Assembly: GCF_006540005.1 (NCBI RefSeq) | Contig: NZ_BJOC01000027.1 | Location: 1-49,346, forward strand | DNA: 49,346 nt | Reading direction: 5' to 3' | Source of the DNA: Halomonas halmophila | GTDB lineage: Bacteria > Pseudomonadota > Gammaproteobacteria > Pseudomonadales > Halomonadaceae | Part shown: in pieces, positions 36,175-44,789 of the stretch | How positions within the stretch are numbered: position 1 is the stretch's first letter | How the letters are laid out: each line of letters opens with the position of its first letter | Position numbers and translations under genes: made by a program | Notes under the pieces: model-generated | Told to the model about the DNA's origin: nothing | The model's database searches: none | Seen by the model: the letters and a program-made list of their open reading frames with translations, nothing else

Positions 36175-38006
36175 TTAACGTCAAGGGTACGAAACAAGCA
36201 CTGCCGGAAGATGACGCCGCGCAGCGCTACGTCCTGAAGAACGGGGACGAGGTCTCTCGGACGCCTCTGGTGGTCGTCAGTCTACTGACGGGGGTCGCGG
36301 CTTACCTGAGCTCGATCTTTTCCTGGGGCCGGGAGCGCGATCCCCAATCGCAGCCAGAAGAGCCAGACACGGCGGCTGGCGTTGCCGCGGAGAGCGACAG
36401 TCCAGTGGACTTGGTGCACGAAACTGCTCCACCGCAAGCATTCACTGATACGGCCGATGACGCCCCTCCCGGCTCCGCAATACCTGGGGTCGTCGATGCC
36501 CCGCGGTCGATGCCTTTTCGTTACCCGGGTGAGTACGACAGCGTCTCCGTAATCGCCGGATCGGCAAGCGGCAATGCCGACGTTGCATGGACGGATCGCG
36601 TAAGCAGCGGTACCGGCACACCGTCTATCGACATGGCTAGTCCCGGCGGTCATCGCGCGCCACTGGGTAGCGACGGCCCCTCGGGCGGTGAGTTACCGCC
36701 GAATGAGGGCTCGTCCGCCGGAGGCGATGGCCCCACGGACGGTGGCGGCTCTCCGGATGGTGAGTCACTCGACCCTGAAGGTGATGACGATGACGCGATT
36801 CGACCCGATGGCAACCGTGCGCCACGCGTGTCGGGCCCCGTCTATCTGCTGGACGTGGCGCCGTGTGTGGCGCTGCCGATTGCCTTCGATGCGTTGCTGA
36901 GCAAGGCAGAGGATCCCGATGGCGACGCCCTCTCGGTGCAAAACCTGGCTGTATCCTCCGGCACGCTGACACAAGCGGAAGACGGCTGGGTGTTCCAGAG
37001 CGACAGCGGGTATGCGGGGCCTGTGACCCTTTCCTATCAGATCACCGACGGCGAGCTTACGGCTGATGCAGTCGCGCGTTTCTCCGTTGTCGAGCCGCCC
37101 GCTATCCCGGGAACCGCGGCCAACGACATGCTTCTCGGCAGCCTCTACGCCGATGAGATCGATGGTGCAGGGGGCGATGACATCATTGATGGACGGGCTG
37201 GCGACGACGTCCTGGCCGGAGGAAGGGGGGACGACCACATCGTCGCTGGAGGCGGTGATGACGTGGTCGTCGGCGGCGATGGCGAGGATATTATTTTCGG
37301 CGGTGCGGGAAATGACCATCTTTTTGGCGACTCCGGCGACGACCTGATGTTCGGGGGCGATGGCGATGACGTGATGGCCGATGGGGTGGGTCGTGACGAG
37401 GTTTTCGGCGGCATGGGAAACGACCGGGTCGTGGCGGCACTCGACGCGGACAATGACGTGTACGACGGAGGCGCCAATTCGGACACTCTCGACTACAGCC
37501 AAGCGGAGGCAGGACTCTTGGTCGATCTCGTGAACGGTGTCGCCAACGGAGTGGAAATCGGCCATGACGTCATCAGCGGATTCGAGGAAGTGCTCGGTAG
37601 TCGAGGCGCCGATCAGTTCATCCTCGGAAGTGAATCGATCGTGCTCACCGGCGGTACTGGTGATGATGTCTTCGCGTTTGTCAGCGCCGATGTGGATCAA
37701 CCGAATGCCGTTTCGCACGCGGTCATGGACTTCGGGGTCGGAGATCGTATCCGGCTGTCTGAGTACGAAATTTTCTGGAAAGCCGACGACGAGCCACAAG
37801 GCCGTTTCGAACACATCTACCGCGATGAAGGCGGTGAAGATCTGCCGATACGCTATCGCCACGATCGGGACGACGGACACGAGTGGACCGTGATCGAGAC
37901 CGACTTCGAAGGCGATGAGATGTGGGTGACGGCCGTCTCGCTGCAGGGGATGTACGAGCTGTCGTGGTCTACAGAGCGTGATGATGGTCTCGAATGGCTA
38001 TCATAG
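36171..38006 (+). CDS. Second RTX-repeat protein with N-terminal hydrophobic segment
   Basis: A 611-residue protein of unknown role, encoded between the exporter and fusion-protein genes. Residues 31-52 (TPLVVVSLLTGVAAYLSSIF) form one hydrophobic helix after about 30 mostly polar residues, so it may be a membrane anchor. A long acidic, Gly/Pro-rich linker follows (to ~210), then a cadherin-like domain (~214-308; AEDPDGDALSVQNL), an RTX block (~320-423) and a C-terminal domain ending ELSWSTERDDGLEWLS. Its start overlaps the ABC gene by 4 bp. It could be a second substrate, a membrane-held calcium sensor, or a factor that holds the giant peroxidase at the surface; the sequence alone cannot decide. 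I do not recognise a named family for the N-terminus. Confidence 0.85.
   Translation: MINVKGTKQALPEDDAAQRYVLKNGDEVSRTPLVVVSLLTGVAAYLSSIFSWGRERDPQSQPEEPDTAAGVAAESDSPVDLVHETAPPQAFTDTADDAPPGSAIPGVVDAPRSMPFRYPGEYDSVSVIAGSASGNADVAWTDRVSSGTGTPSIDMASPGGHRAPLGSDGPSGGELPPNEGSSAGGDGPTDGGGSPDGESLDPEGDDDDAIRPDGNRAPRVSGPVYLLDVAPCVALPIAFDALLSKAEDPDGDALSVQNLAVSSGTLTQAEDGWVFQSDSGYAGPVTLSYQITDGELTADAVARFSVVEPPAIPGTAANDMLLGSLYADEIDGAGGDDIIDGRAGDDVLAGGRGDDHIVAGGGDDVVVGGDGEDIIFGGAGNDHLFGDSGDDLMFGGDGDDVMADGVGRDEVFGGMGNDRVVAALDADNDVYDGGANSDTLDYSQAEAGLLVDLVNGVANGVEIGHDVISGFEEVLGSRGADQFILGSESIVLTGGTGDDVFAFVSADVDQPNAVSHAVMDFGVGDRIRLSEYEIFWKADDEPQGRFEHIYRDEGGEDLPIRYRHDRDDGHEWTVIETDFEGDEMWVTAVSLQGMYELSWSTERDDGLEWLS
37129..37440 (+). 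repeat. RTX repeat block of second RTX protein
   Basis: Codes for about ten units: GGDDIIDGR, AGDDVLAGG, GGDDVVVGG, DGEDIIFGG, AGNDHLFGD, SGDDLMFGG, DGDDVMADG and others. Ca2+ binding is expected. Confidence 0.85.
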
Positions 38007-38015
38007 GAGCCTAGA

Positions 38016-39344
38016 ATGCACACCAAGGATCATGCCGGCGGTATCGACACGTCCTCGCCGAACCCGAAAAACGCTTATCGACTCGGCCCACGCATCTGTG
38101 CGGGTGCGGCACTCGCTCTGCTTCTGCTGTTAGGAGCCGGCGGTTGGGCCGCGAGCGCTCAACTCAGGGGGGCCGTAATCGCGCAAGGGGCCGTGACGGT
38201 GGACCAGAACCTGAAGTCGATACAACATCGTGATGGTGGCATCGTCAGCGAAATAGGCATCAGGGAAGGCGACTTCGTTGAAGCGGGAGAAGTGCTGCTG
38301 CGACTCCAGGACACACAGACCAGGGCGGAGCTTTCGATCGTGCGCTCCAAGCTCGTGGAGTTGGCCATCAGGCGAGCGCGGCTGCTGGCAGAGCGCGACG
38401 GACTTGCGGCAATCGAATTCCCGCCAGACCTGGACGCCAGCGAGGCTCCGGATGTGTTTCTCGGCGAAACACGTCTCTTCGACGGCAATAGAACGAGTCG
38501 CCAAAGCAAGAAACAGCAGCTCGAACTCAGCGTCGAGCAAATCGAAGAAGAGATAAGTGGGCTGGAAGCGCAGCGGCAGTCGAAAGACGAGGAGTTTCAT
38601 CTAGTCGCGACCGAATACGAGGCGAACAAGGGGCTCGTTGGCAAAGGGCTGATTGCACGCACACACCTCGTTCCGGTCGCTCGTGACAGAGCACGACTGG
38701 CCGGTGAACGCGGTGAGATTCACGCCTCCATTGCCAGAGCCAAAACCCGCATGAGCGAAATTCGCCTCCAGATTATCGCGATCGATGAGAACGCTCGCAC
38801 CGAAGCGCAGCGGGAACTAAGTGTCGTGGAAGCAGAATTTTCGGAACTGCGTGACCGGCGTATCGCCATCGAGGATCGGCTGGCGCGAACAGACATTCGT
38901 GCTCCGATTTCGGGAACCGTGAATGAGCTGAACATCCACACCATAGGAGGCGTGATCACGCCGGCCGAAGAGCTCGTCACGATCGTGCCGGAAGAAGCCA
39001 GACTGAAGGTCGAGGTGAAGCTTGCCCCGGTAACCATTGATCAGCTCTGGGTCGGACAGCCGGTCAGGCTCCGTTTCACTGCCTTCAACCAGAGAACGAC
39101 GCCGGAGCTCAAAGGCGAAATCATCTATGTCTCTCCCGCGACGACACGCGACGACATGACTGGCGAGACCTACTATCTTGGCGATGTCGACGTTTCTGCA
39201 GAAGAGCTTGAGAAACTTGGCGCCATCACGTTGCTGCCCGGTATGCCAGTCGAGGTTTTCATCACGACCGAAGAGCGTACGGCACTGACGTATTTTATCA
39301 AGCCAATTACCGACCAGTTCAGCAGGGCCTTCAGGGAAGAGTGA
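38016..39344 (+). CDS. Type I secretion membrane fusion protein (HlyD/PrtE-like)
   Basis: A 442-residue periplasmic adaptor that joins the ABC exporter to a TolC-like outer-membrane channel. It has a short cytosolic N-terminus, one membrane helix (~27-48), a biotinyl-lipoyl-like half-motif (GGIVSEIGIREGDFVEAGEVLLRL), a long alpha-helical hairpin (~105-290) and a beta-barrel (RAPISGTVNELNIHTIGGVI, LLPGMPVEVFITTEERTALTYFIKP). The C-terminus is typical of PrtE/HlyD. AGGAG precedes the ATG by six bases and the second RTX gene ends 9 bp upstream. No outer-membrane component gene follows. Confidence 0.94.
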   Translation: MHTKDHAGGIDTSSPNPKNAYRLGPRICAGAALALLLLLGAGGWAASAQLRGAVIAQGAVTVDQNLKSIQHRDGGIVSEIGIREGDFVEAGEVLLRLQDTQTRAELSIVRSKLVELAIRRARLLAERDGLAAIEFPPDLDASEAPDVFLGETRLFDGNRTSRQSKKQQLELSVEQIEEEISGLEAQRQSKDEEFHLVATEYEANKGLVGKGLIARTHLVPVARDRARLAGERGEIHASIARAKTRMSEIRLQIIAIDENARTEAQRELSVVEAEFSELRDRRIAIEDRLARTDIRAPISGTVNELNIHTIGGVITPAEELVTIVPEEARLKVEVKLAPVTIDQLWVGQPVRLRFTAFNQRTTPELKGEIIYVSPATTRDDMTGETYYLGDVDVSAEELEKLGAITLLPGMPVEVFITTEERTALTYFIKPITDQFSRAFREE

Positions 39345-39584
39345 GGTGACCTGGACGTTGTCTTGCGAGTATCGGCCGACGGACCGGCGCCTCTTGTGCG
39401 AGTCCTGAGCACCTCATTGATAAAGGCCGACCGACGCCCATGGTACAGGGACGCATCCCGGACGCGGGATGATCTTGGCCATGCTGATGAGCCGCGTTCA
39501 CGTCTGCGCCACTGGGTTGGCATCTGTCCTTCCCGGAGGTGATGTCGTAGTGTGGCGTTTTGGTCGTGTGTTCAGGAAAGCATC

Positions 39585-40208
39585 ATGCCGTTGTCTCTCT
39601 GGTTGTCATTGGCGGCCATCTGTGCCATGGGCGCCATGTCGCCGGGCCCCAGCCTGGCCCTGGTGTTGCGTCATACCCTGGGTGGCGGGCGCGTGCCGGG
39701 CGTCATGGCGGCGTTGTCACATGCGCTGGGGGTGGGGCTCTATGCACTGCTGACGGTCTGGGGGCTGGGGGCGCTGATCGTGCGCTTCCCGACGCTGTTC
39801 CAGTTGATCACCTGGGGCGGTGCGGCCTATCTGGCCTGGCTGGGCATCAAGGCCTGGCGGGCCGGGCGCGGCGGTGCCCTCGAGGCTGGCGCCATGGCCA
39901 CGTCGAACCGGCAGGCGGCCCGCGAGGGCATGCTGGTGGCCCTGGGCAATCCCAAGCTGATCCTGTTCTTCGTGGCCCTGCTCAGCCAGTTCGTGACGCC
40001 CGACATGAGCCTGCTCGAGCGGGCCATCATCGTGCTGACGGCGATGGTCATCGACGGCGGCTGGTATGTGCTGGTAGCCCTCGGACTCTCGCATTCGCGG
40101 GTGCTGCCCTGGTTGCAGGCCCGCGCCCACTGGATCAACCGCCTCACCGGCGTGCTCCTGCTGGCGCTAGCGCTGCGGGTGGCGATGGGCCCCTTGATGG
40201 GGAGCTGA
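39585..40208 (+). CDS. LysE/RhtB-family amino acid exporter
   Basis: A 207-residue inner-membrane protein with about six hydrophobic segments. MSPGPSLALVLRHTLGGGR is the N-terminal LysE/RhtB signature, and GNPKLILFFVALLSQFV the second conserved region. Such proteins export amino acids such as threonine, homoserine or leucine. The frame opens at 39552, but AGGAAAG before the ATG at 39585 decides the start. It is separated from the secretion operon by 240 bp without other features and is probably transcribed alone. Confidence 0.9.
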   Translation: MPLSLWLSLAAICAMGAMSPGPSLALVLRHTLGGGRVPGVMAALSHALGVGLYALLTVWGLGALIVRFPTLFQLITWGGAAYLAWLGIKAWRAGRGGALEAGAMATSNRQAAREGMLVALGNPKLILFFVALLSQFVTPDMSLLERAIIVLTAMVIDGGWYVLVALGLSHSRVLPWLQARAHWINRLTGVLLLALALRVAMGPLMGS

Positions 40209-40218
40209 CCCGTCCGTT

Positions 40219-40755
40219 TCAGGGTGTCGGCTGGCGTTGGCTGTCGCGCCTGATGCGCAGGATGGTCACCACATTGGTGACGAAGATCAGGCCTTCGGCG
40301 ATGCTGCCGCCGATCGAGCCGGCCAGCAGGTTGCTGATGACCCAGCAGAAGGCCGCCGCGGCGAGCATGATCCGCATGGCGATGCCGCGCAGCATGAACA
40401 TGCCGTAGGTGCCCAGCAGGCCTGCCGCGAGCGCCGGTATATCGTCCGGCCCGCGCCAGGTCAGGGCGGCGATGAGCAGGGTGGCCAGCAGGATCGCGAC
40501 CATGATGGCGGTATGGCCGGCATAGCGGCGTGCCAGGATGATGCGCAGGATGATCAGTGCCGAAATGCCCGAGGCCACCCAGCTCTCGAAGAGCGCGAAC
40601 TGGACTGCAAAGGCGACATTGGCAAAGATCAGGATGACCAGCAGGCGATCGTCGCGCTTGCTGGAAAAGGCCACCAGGCATAGCGCCAGGGCGGTCAGGC
40701 TGACGGCCTGGCCGAGCAGCCAGCGCAGACTCAGATCTTCCAGGGCAAACTCCAT
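40219..40755 (-). CDS. YgjV-like inner-membrane protein
   Basis: A 178-residue protein with five or six hydrophobic segments, resembling the YgjV family of bacterial inner-membrane proteins (VSLTALALCLVAFSSKRDDR; AFAVQFALFESWVASGISAL). Function is not known. The frame extends 61 codons upstream over the end of the aidB-like region, but the ATG at 40755 gives the natural N-terminus; no strong Shine-Dalgarno is seen. It converges with the LysE gene (10 bp between stops) and lies 61 bp after the acyl-CoA dehydrogenase. Confidence 0.75.
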   Translation of the reverse strand: MEFALEDLSLRWLLGQAVSLTALALCLVAFSSKRDDRLLVILIFANVAFAVQFALFESWVASGISALIILRIILARRYAGHTAIMVAILLATLLIAALTWRGPDDIPALAAGLLGTYGMFMLRGIAMRIMLAAAAFCWVISNLLAGSIGGSIAEGLIFVTNVVTILRIRRDSQRQPTP

Positions 40756-40816
40756 GACAGGCACCGTGTAGCGGGGAGGTCGGGTGGACGATGCCCACTC
40801 TATCACGTCCCGGGTG

Positions 40817-42469
40817 CTAGTCCTGGAGCCTGGCCAGGATAGCGTCCTCCGGGGCATCCGGGGGCAGGCTGCCGAATACCGGGCTGGCCTCGAGCAGGCG
40901 CGAGCGGCAGAAGGTCTCGCCGATCTCGGGCGGGGCATGCTGCATCAGCAGGGCGCCCTGCAGACACTGCGCCAGGCTCTGGGTCAGCCGGCGGGCCTGG
41001 CGCTCCAGCGTCTCTGCCGGTGCTTCGAGCAATTGAGCGAGGGACTGCATGGCCGTGTCGAGCGCGGCCGAGGCGCCGCGTGCCTGCTCGAGCTCCTGAC
41101 GCAGTGCCTCCAGGGCTTCCGGATGGCGCTGGAGCACCCGCAGCACGTCCAGGCAGATGACGTTGCCGGACCCTTCCCAGATCGAGTTGACCGGGGCTTC
41201 GCGGTACAGGCGTGCCATGGGCGACTCTTCCACATAGCCGATGCCGCCCAGGCACTCCATGGCCTCGGCGAGAAAGCCTGGGGCGCGCTTGTTGTGCCAG
41301 TACTTGGCGAGTGCCGGCAGGAGCCTCGCCAGAGCCGCTTCGTGGGCATCATGGCGTGCCGCACCGTCGAAGGCGCGTGCGCTGCGCAGGCACAGGGCCA
41401 CGCCGGCCTCGACCTCCAGGGCCATGTCGGCCAGCAAAGTGCGCATCAGGGGCTGCTCGGCCAGGCAGCGGCCGAAGGCCTGGCGAGTCTGCACATGCCG
41501 CCAGGCCTCGGAGAGCGCCTGACGCATCATGCCCACCGGGGCCGTGGCGGCATCCAGGCGCGTCTGCTGGACCATCGAAAGGATGGTGGCGATACCGCGT
41601 CCGGGCTCGCCGAGCGGCTCGGCCCAGGCATCGCGGTATTCGATTTCCGCGGAGGCATTGGCGCGATTGCCGCACTTGTCCTTGAGGCGCTGAATCTCGA
41701 TGGCATTGCGCTCGTTATCCGGCGTGAAGCGCGGCACGAGAAAGCAGCTCAGGCCATCGTCGGTCTGCGCCAGGGTCAAGAAGGCATCCGACATGGGCGC
41801 ACTGCAGAACCACTTGTGGCCATTGAGTCGCCAGCCATCTGCCGTCGTGCTGGCGTGGGTGGTATTGCTTCGCACGTCGCTGCCGCCCTGTTTCTCGGTC
41901 ATCGCCATGCCGCAGGTCAGGGCGGTCTTTCGCTCGGCGGGTAACACTCGGGGGTCATGGTCCCAGCTCAGCAGGCCGGGCGACCAGCGCGCATGCAGGT
42001 CGGCCGAGTGTCGCAGTGCCGGGAAGGCCGCATGGGTCATGGTGATCGGACAGCAGAAGCCGGGCTCGGCCTGGGTCAGCAGATAGAGCGCCGCCACATG
42101 GGCCTGGTGGCCACCGCGGCCTTCCTCCTGCCAGGCGACGGCATGCCAGCCAGAATCCATGGCCAGATGCATCAGCTCATGGTAGGCCGGGTGGTAGTCG
42201 ACCTCATCGAGGCGACGGCCATGGCGGTCGAAGAGTCGCAGCTCGGGCGGGTGGCGGTTGGCCGAGTCGCCGAGTCGGCGCACCGCCTCGCTGCCCGCGG
42301 CCCGGCCCAGCGGCGCCAGCCGTTCCATGACCCAGTCCGGCGCTTCGCGGGCCAGGGCGTCGCGCAGCGGCCTGTCCTGCGCCAGCAGGTCCTGGTCGCC
42401 GCTCGGCGGTGGCTGATTGTGCACCTCATGGCTGGCCAGGCGAGAGCGGGGGGCATGATCCGGCATCAC
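40817..42469 (-). CDS. aidB: AidB-like acyl-CoA dehydrogenase family flavoprotein
   Basis: A 550-residue flavoprotein that matches E. coli AidB along its length: EVHNQPPPSGDQDLL at the start, CPITMTHAAFPAL, MAMTEKQGGSDVRSNTT, GHKWFCSAPMSDAFLTLAQT, RLKDKCGNRANAS, EAMECLGGIGYVEESPMARL and PVNSIWEGSGNVICLDVLRVL. AidB is an alkylation-response protein with FAD and a DNA-binding C-terminal region. Its native reaction is unresolved. No ada/alkB genes or Ada box are evident nearby. It is a single gene divergent from the NUDIX gene. Confidence 0.88.
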   Translation of the reverse strand: MMPDHAPRSRLASHEVHNQPPPSGDQDLLAQDRPLRDALAREAPDWVMERLAPLGRAAGSEAVRRLGDSANRHPPELRLFDRHGRRLDEVDYHPAYHELMHLAMDSGWHAVAWQEEGRGGHQAHVAALYLLTQAEPGFCCPITMTHAAFPALRHSADLHARWSPGLLSWDHDPRVLPAERKTALTCGMAMTEKQGGSDVRSNTTHASTTADGWRLNGHKWFCSAPMSDAFLTLAQTDDGLSCFLVPRFTPDNERNAIEIQRLKDKCGNRANASAEIEYRDAWAEPLGEPGRGIATILSMVQQTRLDAATAPVGMMRQALSEAWRHVQTRQAFGRCLAEQPLMRTLLADMALEVEAGVALCLRSARAFDGAARHDAHEAALARLLPALAKYWHNKRAPGFLAEAMECLGGIGYVEESPMARLYREAPVNSIWEGSGNVICLDVLRVLQRHPEALEALRQELEQARGASAALDTAMQSLAQLLEAPAETLERQARRLTQSLAQCLQGALLMQHAPPEIGETFCRSRLLEASPVFGSLPPDAPEDAILARLQD

Positions 42470-42600
42470 AGGCTCCAGTGGCAGGCTCCTCTCTTCAGCA
42501 TGGTGGGCGCGGGCGGTGGGGTCAAAGGGAGGGGGCCGGTGTCAGTGACGGCCTGCGTGCGAGACGTTAGGCTGATAGCGTCGTCCGCGGAGAAATTGTC

Positions 42601-43152
42601 ATGCCCCAGTATTCCGCCAGCCTGCCCGATGCACTGGCCGTTCAGCGTATTTCCGATGAGCGGATCCAGGTGGTCGATGCGCGTAATCGGCCCTGCGGCA
42701 GCGCCCCGCGAGCGACCATGCGGCGTTACCGGTTCTGGCACCGAGCCACCTACATTGTGGTCCGCAATGCCCACGGAGAGCTTTGCGTGCAGCGCCGCAC
42801 CCTCTACAAGGAAGTCTTTCCCGGTGGAATCGACCTGGCCGCGGGCGGCGTGGTGGGTGCCGGTGAGGCGGTGCATATGGCGGCACGGCGCGAGCTGGCG
42901 GAAGAGCTGGGAGTGAGTCGCGAACCCCTCAGGCACCAGCTGGAGTTCGTGCATGCAGCGGGAGGCAACTTCATCTTCGGTAGTGCCTTTCTGGTGGACT
43001 ACAGCGGTCCGTTGACCCTGCAGGCCGAGGAGGTCGCCGACGCGTTCTGGCTGCCACCCGCGGAGGCGCTGGCGCTGGAAGGCGTAACACCGGATACCCG
43101 CCAGGTGGTCGAGGCGCTTGTCGCGGCTGGCAGCTTGCATGCCGGCCCTTGA
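42601..43152 (+). CDS. NUDIX hydrolase, YfcD-like
   Basis: A 183-residue protein with a complete Nudix box at 83-105 (G-x5-E-x7-REL-x-EELGV: GVVGAGEAVHMAARRELAEE). The context RHRATYIVV-like WHRATYIVVRNAHGELCVQRR and TAGGVV-like LAAGGVV match the YfcD/IPP-isomerase-like group. It should hydrolyse a nucleoside diphosphate derivative; substrate unknown. GGAGAAATTGTC precedes the ATG. It is divergent from aidB (131 bp between starts) and 87 bp before the glutathione peroxidase gene on the same strand. Confidence 0.9.
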   Translation: MPQYSASLPDALAVQRISDERIQVVDARNRPCGSAPRATMRRYRFWHRATYIVVRNAHGELCVQRRTLYKEVFPGGIDLAAGGVVGAGEAVHMAARRELAEELGVSREPLRHQLEFVHAAGGNFIFGSAFLVDYSGPLTLQAEEVADAFWLPPAEALALEGVTPDTRQVVEALVAAGSLHAGP

Positions 43153-43239
43153 GCGCCGCGTTGTCATCTGTTGCGGGAAGGGGCTGGCGCCGGCCGGGTC
43201 GGCGTGGCATCGTGAAGAAACAGACAGCGAGCCCGAGCC

Positions 43240-43728
43240 ATGAGCATTCACGATCATGATTGCCGCACGCACAGCGGCGAGCCCTTCAATCTAGGCGCCC
43301 TGCGTGGCCAGGTGCTGCTGGTCGTCAATGTGGCCAGCCGCTGCGGTTTCACCTCCCAGCTCGGCGAGCTGGAGCGCCTCTATCGTCGCCACCGCGACCG
43401 GGGCTTCACCATCCTGGCCTTTCCCTGCAACCAGTTCGGTCGACAGTCACCGGAATCCGCCCAGGGGTTCTGTTCCTTCGGCGAGCAGACCTACAGCGTC
43501 ACCTTTCCGATGATGGACAAGGTGAACGTCAACGGACGCCATGCCCATCCGTTGTTTGTCGAGCTCAAGCGCCAGGCCCCGGGCGTGCTGGGCACCGGCT
43601 TCATCAAGTGGAATTTCACCAAGTTTCTGGTCGCCCGGGATGGCCGTGTCGTCCGCCGCTTCTCGCCACGGGCACGCATCGGCGAGCTCAACGAGGCGCT
43701 GGAGTCCATCCTGGATGAGCCCTGGTGA
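43240..43728 (+). CDS. Glutathione peroxidase family protein (Cys type)
   Basis: A 162-residue thiol peroxidase of the GPx fold that reduces hydroperoxides. The peroxidatic Cys35 lies in NVASRCGFTSQ, with Gln65 (FPCNQFG) and Trp124-Asn125 (KWNFTKFLV) completing the catalytic tetrad. Cys78 (QGFCSF) could be the resolving cysteine, in which case thioredoxin would be the reductant. Length is normal. It follows the NUDIX gene by 87 bp. Confidence 0.95.
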   Translation: MSIHDHDCRTHSGEPFNLGALRGQVLLVVNVASRCGFTSQLGELERLYRRHRDRGFTILAFPCNQFGRQSPESAQGFCSFGEQTYSVTFPMMDKVNVNGRHAHPLFVELKRQAPGVLGTGFIKWNFTKFLVARDGRVVRRFSPRARIGELNEALESILDEPW

Positions 43729-43791
43729 CACGGCACGGGCAGCTTGCCATGGCAGGACTGCCTGAGGTCGTCGACCGCCAATGACGGGCCG

Positions 43792-44778
43792 TCAGGAAGG
43801 GGCCATGCGTTCCAGTACGGAGGTTTCGATGGCAATCTCGTCAGGCACCTCATGTGTGGCGGGCGCCCGCTGTCCGGGGATATAGGCCCCCTGTTCGCTG
43901 AGCCGGTCGAGCTGTCGCGTCAGTCGTGAGGCAAAGTCCGGATCCAGTGCATCGGGCTGGATGGCGATGATGGTCAGGCCGGCATCCACCGAGGAAGCGG
44001 CCTCGCCGCCCTGCGGCATGTCGAGCGACCAGGCGGCGCCCGATAACCCGGCCGCCAGGCATTCCACCATCAGGGCAATATTGGCCCCCTTGGCACCACC
44101 GAAGGCCAACAGGGCGCCGCGTAAGGCGGCGACCGGATCGCGGGTGGCAGCGCCGCTTGCGTCAATCGCCCAGTGGTCGGGGATCGCCTGCCCGCTGGCG
44201 GCGGCCTGGGTCAGGTTGACCAGTGCCGTGACGCTGGAGGCCTGATCGATCAGCAGCGGGGGCCGGCCGGCGATCAGGGGCGCGGCGAAGGCCATGGGGT
44301 TGGTACCGAAGACCGCCCGACTGCCGGGCTGACTGGCCAGCACGGCGGGGCTGTTGGAAACCGCCAGAGTGATCAAGCCGGCTTCCGCCAGATGGCGGGC
44401 GTAGTACCCCAGCTCGCCGGTCGTGAAGCTGTTGCGCTGGGTGAATAGCGCAACCCCCAGCTCATGTGCCCGGTCGATCAGCGTGGGCGCCGCGCGGTCG
44501 AAGCCGAGTTGCGCGATGCCGCCGTCGGCATCCGACTGGAGAATGGCCGGCAGGGGAAGCGTTAGACCTGGCGCCGGGTCGGGGTTGATGCGCCCCGACC
44601 GGTAGGCGCTCAGATAGTCCAGCAGGTGCGGGAAGCCGACGTTCTTGCGACCGCCACTGGCCGCGGCAACGGTGACCCGGGCCAGTGTCCGGGCGCTTTC
44701 CGCGCCAGCGCCCGCGGCCAGGCAAGCCTGTTCGGCGAGCCCCAGCGCCTCCGCCGTGGTATAGGTCCGCTCGGTCAT
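43792..44778 (-). CDS. Ldh/malate-dehydrogenase-type oxidoreductase, catalytic His replaced
   Basis: A 328-residue protein of the PF02615 NAD(P)H-dependent family (YiaK, DpkA, sulfolactate/ureidoglycolate dehydrogenases). LDYLSAYRSGRINPDP, VFGTNPMAFAAP and LLIDQASSVTALVNL show the fold. The usual motif D-S-H-G, whose His is catalytic in YiaK, reads K-N-V-G here, with Val47 at the His position; His51 is four residues further on. DpkA relatives reduce piperideine- or pyrroline-2-carboxylate, which would suit the neighbouring demethylase and ProC paralogue. It lies 11 bp after the demethylase gene, so both are co-transcribed. Confidence 0.85.
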   Translation of the reverse strand: MTERTYTTAEALGLAEQACLAAGAGAESARTLARVTVAAASGGRKNVGFPHLLDYLSAYRSGRINPDPAPGLTLPLPAILQSDADGGIAQLGFDRAAPTLIDRAHELGVALFTQRNSFTTGELGYYARHLAEAGLITLAVSNSPAVLASQPGSRAVFGTNPMAFAAPLIAGRPPLLIDQASSVTALVNLTQAAASGQAIPDHWAIDASGAATRDPVAALRGALLAFGGAKGANIALMVECLAAGLSGAAWSLDMPQGGEAASSVDAGLTIIAIQPDALDPDFASRLTRQLDRLSEQGAYIPGQRAPATHEVPDEIAIETSVLERMAPS

Positions 44779-44789
44779 GCCGCCTCCTG

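Noticed and set aside
22654..39344. tRNA-Leu as the attachment site of a genomic island carrying the peroxidase locus
   Set aside because: No integrase gene and no downstream copy of the tRNA 3' end were found in the window.
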